DNA from: an uncultured Oscillospiraceae bacterium
GTDB lineage: Bacteria > Bacillota > Clostridia > Oscillospirales > Oscillospiraceae
Assembly: GCA_934572445.1 (NCBI GenBank)
Contig: CAKTLD010000086.1
Span: 1 to 8,603 of the forward strand
DNA length: 8,603 nucleotides
Reading direction: 5' to 3'
Part shown: piece after piece, positions 5,790 to 8,603 of the stretch
Position numbering within the stretch: the stretch's first letter is position 1
Layout of the letters: every line of letters begins with the position of its first letter
Position numbers and translations under genes: made by a program
Notes under the pieces: model-generated
What the model saw: only the letters and a program-made list of their open reading frames with translations
The model's database searches: none
What the model was told of the DNA's origin: nothing

Positions 5790-6698
5790 ATGTGGTTTTG
5801 GCTTTCTCTGATCGCGCTGCTCTGCTGGAGCGGCAGCGACCTGTTTTCCAAGATTGGCTGTCAGGGGGAGGACGATCATCTCGCCCACCTCAAGATGGTC
5901 ATTGCCGTCGGTACCGTGATGGGTCTTCACGCCGCGTTCGAAATCTTCATCGGCGGCACGGAGATCAGCTGGTCCATCATCTGGACCTATCTGCCCGTGT
6001 CGCTGCTGTACATCGGCTCGATGACGCTCGGCTATCTCGGTCTTCGCTACATTGAACTGTCCGTCTCGTCGCCGATCTGCAACTCGTCGGGCGCGCTCGT
6101 CGCCGTGATGACGCTGCTTTTTGTCGGCGGTGAGGATTATTCCCCGCTCGCCCTCGGCGCAATCGTCCTCGTCTGCGTGGGCGCGATCGGTCTTGGCGTG
6201 GTGGACGCCACGGAGGACCCCGAGCTGCGCGCCGCCCGTCAGGCGGAGGGCAACCGCAAGTATTCCAAGAGCTTCCTGGCCCTTGCGCTTCCCGTCGCCT
6301 ACTGCCTGCTCGACGCCGCCGGCACCTTTGCCGACAACCGCGTGCTCGAAACGCTGGACGAGGGCAGCGCGAACTGCGCCTACGAGCTGACGTTTCTCTT
6401 TGCCGCGGTGCTCTGCTTCATCTATGTGGTCTTCATCAAGAAGGATCGCCTGCTACCCAAGCGTGAAGCGCCGAAGTACCTTGGCGCCATCTGCGAAACG
6501 GCCGGTCAGTTTGCCTACATCTACGCCATCGCGGACACGTCGCACCTTGCGATGTCCGCGCCGATCATCAGCTCCTACTGCGCAGCCAGCGTGCTGTGGA
6601 GCCGTCTCTTCCTGAAAGAAAAGCTTTCGTGGAAGCACTACGCGATGATCCTGCTCGTCGTCATCGGCATCGCCGTAATGGGCGTATTTGATATCTGA
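5790..6698 (+). CDS. EamA/DMT-superfamily transporter, 10 membrane segments
   Basis: The 302-residue, strongly hydrophobic protein shows the DMT (drug/metabolite transporter, EamA) layout: two halves of about five helices each. Hydrophobic segments lie near 2-20, 34-55, 62-84, 90-113, 118-138, 160-180, 197-217, 229-249, 253-273 and 281-300. A charged loop (140-160, TEDPELRAARQAEGNRKYSK) separates the halves. GLRYIELSVSSPICNSSGAL in the first half and IADTSHLAMSAPIISSYCA in the second are the equivalent inner-helix repeats of the family. DMT proteins export or import small metabolites across the cytoplasmic membrane; the substrate cannot be read from sequence. The length is normal for the family. 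Nothing else in the neighbourhood fixes its role, and it may be transcribed separately from the YnbB-like gene. Confidence 0.9.
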   Translation: MWFWLSLIALLCWSGSDLFSKIGCQGEDDHLAHLKMVIAVGTVMGLHAAFEIFIGGTEISWSIIWTYLPVSLLYIGSMTLGYLGLRYIELSVSSPICNSSGALVAVMTLLFVGGEDYSPLALGAIVLVCVGAIGLGVVDATEDPELRAARQAEGNRKYSKSFLALALPVAYCLLDAAGTFADNRVLETLDEGSANCAYELTFLFAAVLCFIYVVFIKKDRLLPKREAPKYLGAICETAGQFAYIYAIADTSHLAMSAPIISSYCAASVLWSRLFLKEKLSWKHYAMILLVVIGIAVMGVFDI

Positions 6699-6801
6699 GC
6701 GCACACCAAAGCACTGCGTCTGAAGCCTCGCGCTTACGGTGACTTTCTGCCGATCTCTGCGGGATACCGTCAACCGTCCGGACATTGGAGGGATACCAGT
6801 C

Positions 6802-7011
6802 ATGAGCAAGTACAATATATTGTGGAGCTATGTGCGGCACAGCGGAGGCCGTACCCTTCTGCTGACGTTTGACGAAATTCAGCGCATTGCGGGCGTCCCG
6901 ATCGACCATTCCTTTCTGAACAGCAAGAAGGAGCTCCTTGAGTACGGCTATCAGGTGAGCAAGATCTCCCCGAAGGGACAGACGGTCCTCTTTGAGCAGA
7001 TCGGGCAATAG
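6802..7011 (+). CDS. Small DUF7662-like protein
   Basis: This 69-residue protein begins MSKYNILWSYVRHSGGRTLLLTFDEIQRIAGVP and ends GYQVSKISPKGQTVLFEQIGQ. The layout of a short N-terminal helix with Y..L..Y, a LTFDEIxxIxG segment (21-31) and a terminal beta pair GxxVxxIxxKGxTVxFE (49-66) resembles the small DUF7662 domain found alone in many Firmicutes and in restriction-associated or uncharacterised loci. The assignment is by eye. It lacks the Trp-rich middle often seen there. GGAGGG (6787-6792) lies 9 bases before the ATG. It sits 103 bp after the transporter and is followed by a strong bidirectional terminator. Function is unknown. Confidence 0.8.
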   Translation: MSKYNILWSYVRHSGGRTLLLTFDEIQRIAGVPIDHSFLNSKKELLEYGYQVSKISPKGQTVLFEQIGQ

Positions 7012-7033
7012 TCTCCGCCGCGGATCGAAACAG

Positions 7034-7076
7034 AAAAAACGGGGGACCGGCCCAAGGGCCGGTCCCCCGTTTTTTA
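7034..7076. terminator. Strong bidirectional terminator between convergent genes
   Basis: AAAAAACGGGGGACCGGCCC (7034-7053) is perfectly complementary to 7056-7075 across a two-base gap, giving a very GC-rich stem flanked by A6 and T6. It therefore works in both directions: for the small gene ending at 7011 and for the minus-strand cyclase gene, whose TAA stop (7076-7074) lies inside the T-tract. Confidence 0.95.
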
Positions 7077-7718
7077 GTCAAACCACGCCACGGCGCGCAC
7101 CGGCGAACCGTCGCAGTCCTCCAGCCTGAGCGGGAAGCAGCTGAACGAGAACAACTCGCTGCCGCAAAGGTCGAGATCCTTGAGATTTTCGATATTTACG
7201 ATATCCTTTTCGGCAAAGAGGCGCTTGTGCCGCGTCAGGTTTTCATCGGCGATCGGATCCAGTCCGATCACGTCGAAACCGATGCCCTTGTAGTCGCCCG
7301 CAAGGATTAGCTCCATCACCGCATCGTCCAGGCACGGGTAGTCCCCGAAGTAGCTCTCCGTCCCCCAGCGCTTGTCCCAGCCGAGGTTGAAAAGCAGGAA
7401 ATCAGCCAGCCGCACCCTGTCACCGTAAGGCGCAAGCTGCGCTATCGTGATCTCCTCCCCCTCATGCAGCGCGCGGCAGTCGATCACGAGCGCCTTGCCG
7501 ATAAACTGACTCGCCGGAAAGGCGTCGAGCGTCGTGCGTCCCGCGAACAGGTGCGCAGGCGGGTCCATGTGCGTGCCCGTATGGGTGAACATCTGCAAAA
7601 GCGTTTCCTTGAAGCCGTCCCTTTCATAGCTGTTGGCTGGCGTGAACTTCGGCGGCTCGGTGCCGGGGTAGACCGGCATATCCGGCCGGATGGTATGCGT
7701 CAGGTCGATGACTTTCAT
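7074..7718 (-). CDS. Cyclase/arylformamidase-family (KynB-like) metal-dependent hydrolase
   Basis: The 214-residue protein belongs to the cyclase family (PF04199), which includes KynB N-formylkynurenine formamidase and other amide or ester hydrolases. The N-terminus MKVIDLTHTIRPDMPVYPGT is typical. The metal-binding signature HTGTHMDPPAH is at 46-56 (H46, H50, D52, H56), with further conserved residues LTRHKRLF (H164) and VNIENL (E177). The C-terminal half FSCFPLRLEDCDGSPVRAVAW is also characteristic. Length is normal. No kynurenine genes are nearby, so the natural substrate is open. The ATG at 7718 has AAAGGGGG 8 bases upstream and starts at the family's usual N-terminus. An upstream in-frame ATG at 7775 adds an unlikely leader and lies at the predicted transcription start region. 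Confidence 0.92.
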   Translation of the reverse strand: MKVIDLTHTIRPDMPVYPGTEPPKFTPANSYERDGFKETLLQMFTHTGTHMDPPAHLFAGRTTLDAFPASQFIGKALVIDCRALHEGEEITIAQLAPYGDRVRLADFLLFNLGWDKRWGTESYFGDYPCLDDAVMELILAGDYKGIGFDVIGLDPIADENLTRHKRLFAEKDIVNIENLKDLDLCGSELFSFSCFPLRLEDCDGSPVRAVAWFD

Positions 7719-7765
7719 GCTGCTTTCCCCCTTTGCGGCATCACGCGCCGCATCTTTCTGCAAAA

Positions 7766-7794
7766 AGCATAGCACAAATGCACCGCGCCGTCCA
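7766..7794 (-). promoter_or_regulatory. Probable sigma-A promoter of the cyclase-family gene
   Basis: The minus strand reads TGGACG (7794-7789), a 17-base spacer and TATGCT (7771-7766), with TGC before the -10 (extended -10). It lies just after the stop of the upstream YpsA-like gene. The -35 is weak; the extended -10 is the main support. The predicted start near 7759 leaves a leader of about 40 nucleotides. Confidence 0.5.
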
Positions 7795-7806
7795 GCGGTT
7801 TCCGCT

Positions 7807-8310
7807 TTATTCCAGTGGAATATCCAGCACGCTCACACCGCGCTGGAAGGCATATTCGATCGTTGAGCGCGTGCCGCCGCGCAGCCCGTCGTTCACGGCG
7901 ATCAGCAGGCTTGCATGGTCCACCATGTAGCGGTTGCGCCGCTGCATACAGCCCGGCGTATAGCTTTGCTGCACCATGGTCTCATAGTCGCAGCGCCGCA
8001 GGATGTCCCGATACCGCGCTTTCTGCCGTTCGCTCCAACTGTCCGCCTGTGTAGGGCATGGAACGGCAGCCTCCAGTGTGATGTGCGGGTAACGCTTCTT
8101 GAGCGCCAGTACCGTCTCGGCAAAGTAGAGGTCGCAGCCCTCCGCCATGCCGCAGATGAAGTGTTCCATTCCCTCGTGAATGGCGCTCTCCACTGCCGCG
8201 CACAGCTTGCCCTTGAGCGCGATGCAGCGCAGGTCTTCCTCATCGCTCCCCCACGGGAGCTTTGCGGGCCGGTGGCCGGTGAACGCGCAGGAGCAGGGTT
8301 TTCCCCGCAT
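7807..8310 (-). CDS. YpsA/DUF1273-like SLOG-family protein
   Basis: The 167-residue protein has the Rossmann-like SLOG fold of the YpsA type. CAFTGHRPAKLPWG (8-21) is the hallmark TG(H/Y)RP loop. CGMAEGCDLYFAE (53-65) is the second nucleotide-binding glycine motif, followed by PHITLEAAVPCP (75-86). QRRNRYMVDHASLLIAVNDG (123-142) and GGTRSTIEYAFQRG (145-158) complete the family pattern. SLOG proteins are thought to bind nucleotides or nucleotide-derived ligands, and YpsA of B. subtilis and S. aureus has been reported to inhibit cell division when overproduced. Its catalytic activity, if any, is unknown. AAAGGAGG (8320-8327) lies 9 bases before the ATG. Its promoter contains a LexA-type palindrome, so damage control is possible. 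The protein is slightly shorter than or similar to typical YpsA. Confidence 0.88.
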   Translation of the reverse strand: MRGKPCSCAFTGHRPAKLPWGSDEEDLRCIALKGKLCAAVESAIHEGMEHFICGMAEGCDLYFAETVLALKKRYPHITLEAAVPCPTQADSWSERQKARYRDILRRCDYETMVQQSYTPGCMQRRNRYMVDHASLLIAVNDGLRGGTRSTIEYAFQRGVSVLDIPLE

Positions 8311-8340
8311 ACCGCATCGCCTCCTTTCCCTTATTTACTC

Positions 8341-8369
8341 AGTATAGAACATTTGTTCTGTGTTGTAAA
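8341..8369 (-). promoter_or_regulatory. Sigma-A promoter of the YpsA-like gene
   Basis: The minus strand reads TTTACA (8369-8364), a 17-base spacer and TATACT (8346-8341), each one mismatch from consensus. The predicted start near 8334 gives a leader of about 24 nucleotides that includes the Shine-Dalgarno sequence. The spacer holds the LexA-like palindrome. Confidence 0.85.
8346..8359. promoter_or_regulatory. LexA-type SOS box (putative operator)
   Basis: AGAACATTTGTTCT is a near-perfect palindrome containing GAAC-N4-GTTC, the core of the Gram-positive LexA (DinR) box. It lies between the -35 and -10 of the YpsA-like gene promoter, where a bound repressor would block RNA polymerase. LexA itself is not in the window, so the regulator is inferred from the motif only. 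Confidence 0.65.
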
Positions 8370-8380
8370 GCACTTTTCTG

Positions 8381-8408
8381 TTGACTTTTGAAAAAATGAG
8401 AGTATACT
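8381..8408 (+). promoter_or_regulatory. Sigma-A promoter upstream of the FMN riboswitch
   Basis: TTGACT (8381-8386), a 16-base spacer and TATACT (8403-8408) give a strong rightward promoter. The predicted start near 8415 is about 16 bases before the riboswitch. It is back to back with the promoter of the YpsA-like gene and does not overlap the LexA-like box. Confidence 0.82.
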
Positions 8409-8430
8409 CATGCTATCAACTGAATCACCA

Positions 8431-8545
8431 GTCTTCGAGGCGGGGTGAAATTCCCCACCGGCGGTTATAGTCCGCAAGCGGCGTTTCTGCCGCATGATCC
8501 GGTGAAATTCCGGTACCGACGGTCATAGTCCGGATGAGAGAAGAT
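8431..8545 (+). ncRNA. FMN riboswitch (RFN element)
   Basis: The stretch shows the full conserved order of the RFN aptamer: TCTTC, GGGGTGAAATTCCCCACCGGCGGT, AGTCCGC, the variable arm, GATCCGGTGAAATTCCGGTACCGACGGT, AGTCCGGATGAGAGAAG. TCTTC (8432-8436) pairs with GAAGA (8540-8544) to close the P1 stem. The RNA senses flavin mononucleotide and lowers expression of riboflavin synthesis or uptake genes in the same message. The expression platform begins after 8545: ACGCAA (8564-8569) and TTGCGT (8583-8588) can pair around a 13-base loop. The regulated gene (commonly ribU or the rib operon) lies beyond the right edge. Confidence 0.96.
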
Positions 8546-8603
8546 GTGCTGCGCGCTTTTATCACGCAATTTCCACGCTCTTTTGCGTCATGCACCTTGG
8601 AAG

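Noticed and set aside
6770..6799. Repeated GGGATACC upstream of the DUF7662-like gene as an operator
   Set aside because: Only an 8-base direct repeat, one copy overlapping the Shine-Dalgarno region; easily chance.

Overview
This window looks like a chromosomal segment from a Gram-positive, moderately GC-rich gut-type Clostridia, probably Oscillospiraceae/Ruminococcaceae-like. The grounds are the 5' end of a Firmicutes-type 16S rRNA at the left edge, strong AGGAGG-type ribosome binding sites, a collagen-like surface (probably spore) protein, SLH domains, and YnbB-type and YpsA/SLOG-type genes. The taxonomic call is pattern recognition, not a database result.

Layout. Positions 1-314 are the 5' part of a 16S rRNA gene on the minus strand. 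Its leader and promoter (-35/-10 at 520-548, boxA-like element at 461-469) fill most of the gene-free stretch 315-667. Next come a membrane-anchored triple-SLH protein (minus, 668-1468) and, divergent from it, a collagen-like Gly-X-Y protein (plus, about 1623-2330) followed at once by a TPR-containing family 2 glycosyltransferase (2402-3508). A two-gene overlapping unit follows: an unrecognised 256-residue acidic protein and a YnbB-type PLP enzyme (3589-5636). Then come an EamA/DMT-type transporter (5790-6698) and a small DUF7662-like protein (6802-7011). On the minus strand are a cyclase/arylformamidase-family hydrolase (7074-7718) and a YpsA/SLOG-like protein (7807-8310). The right edge holds an FMN riboswitch (8431-8545, plus strand) whose gene lies outside the window.

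How the parts may work together. The collagen-like protein and the adjacent glycosyltransferase look like a glycoprotein-plus-decorating-enzyme pair, reminiscent of bclA3-sgtA of Clostridioides difficile spores. The 256-residue protein and the YnbB-like enzyme are translationally coupled (ATGA overlap). The bidirectional terminator at 7034-7076 separates the convergent small gene and cyclase. Between 8341 and 8408 two divergent promoters sit back to back. The leftward one, driving the YpsA-like gene, contains a near-perfect GAAC-N4-GTTC palindrome of the Gram-positive LexA (SOS) type in its spacer. Because YpsA proteins are reported to inhibit division in other Firmicutes, the most interesting hypothesis here is a DNA-damage-controlled YpsA-like protein. 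The collagen-like gene also has an odd start: a perfect Shine-Dalgarno sequence is placed for an ATC codon, with no well-placed ATG.
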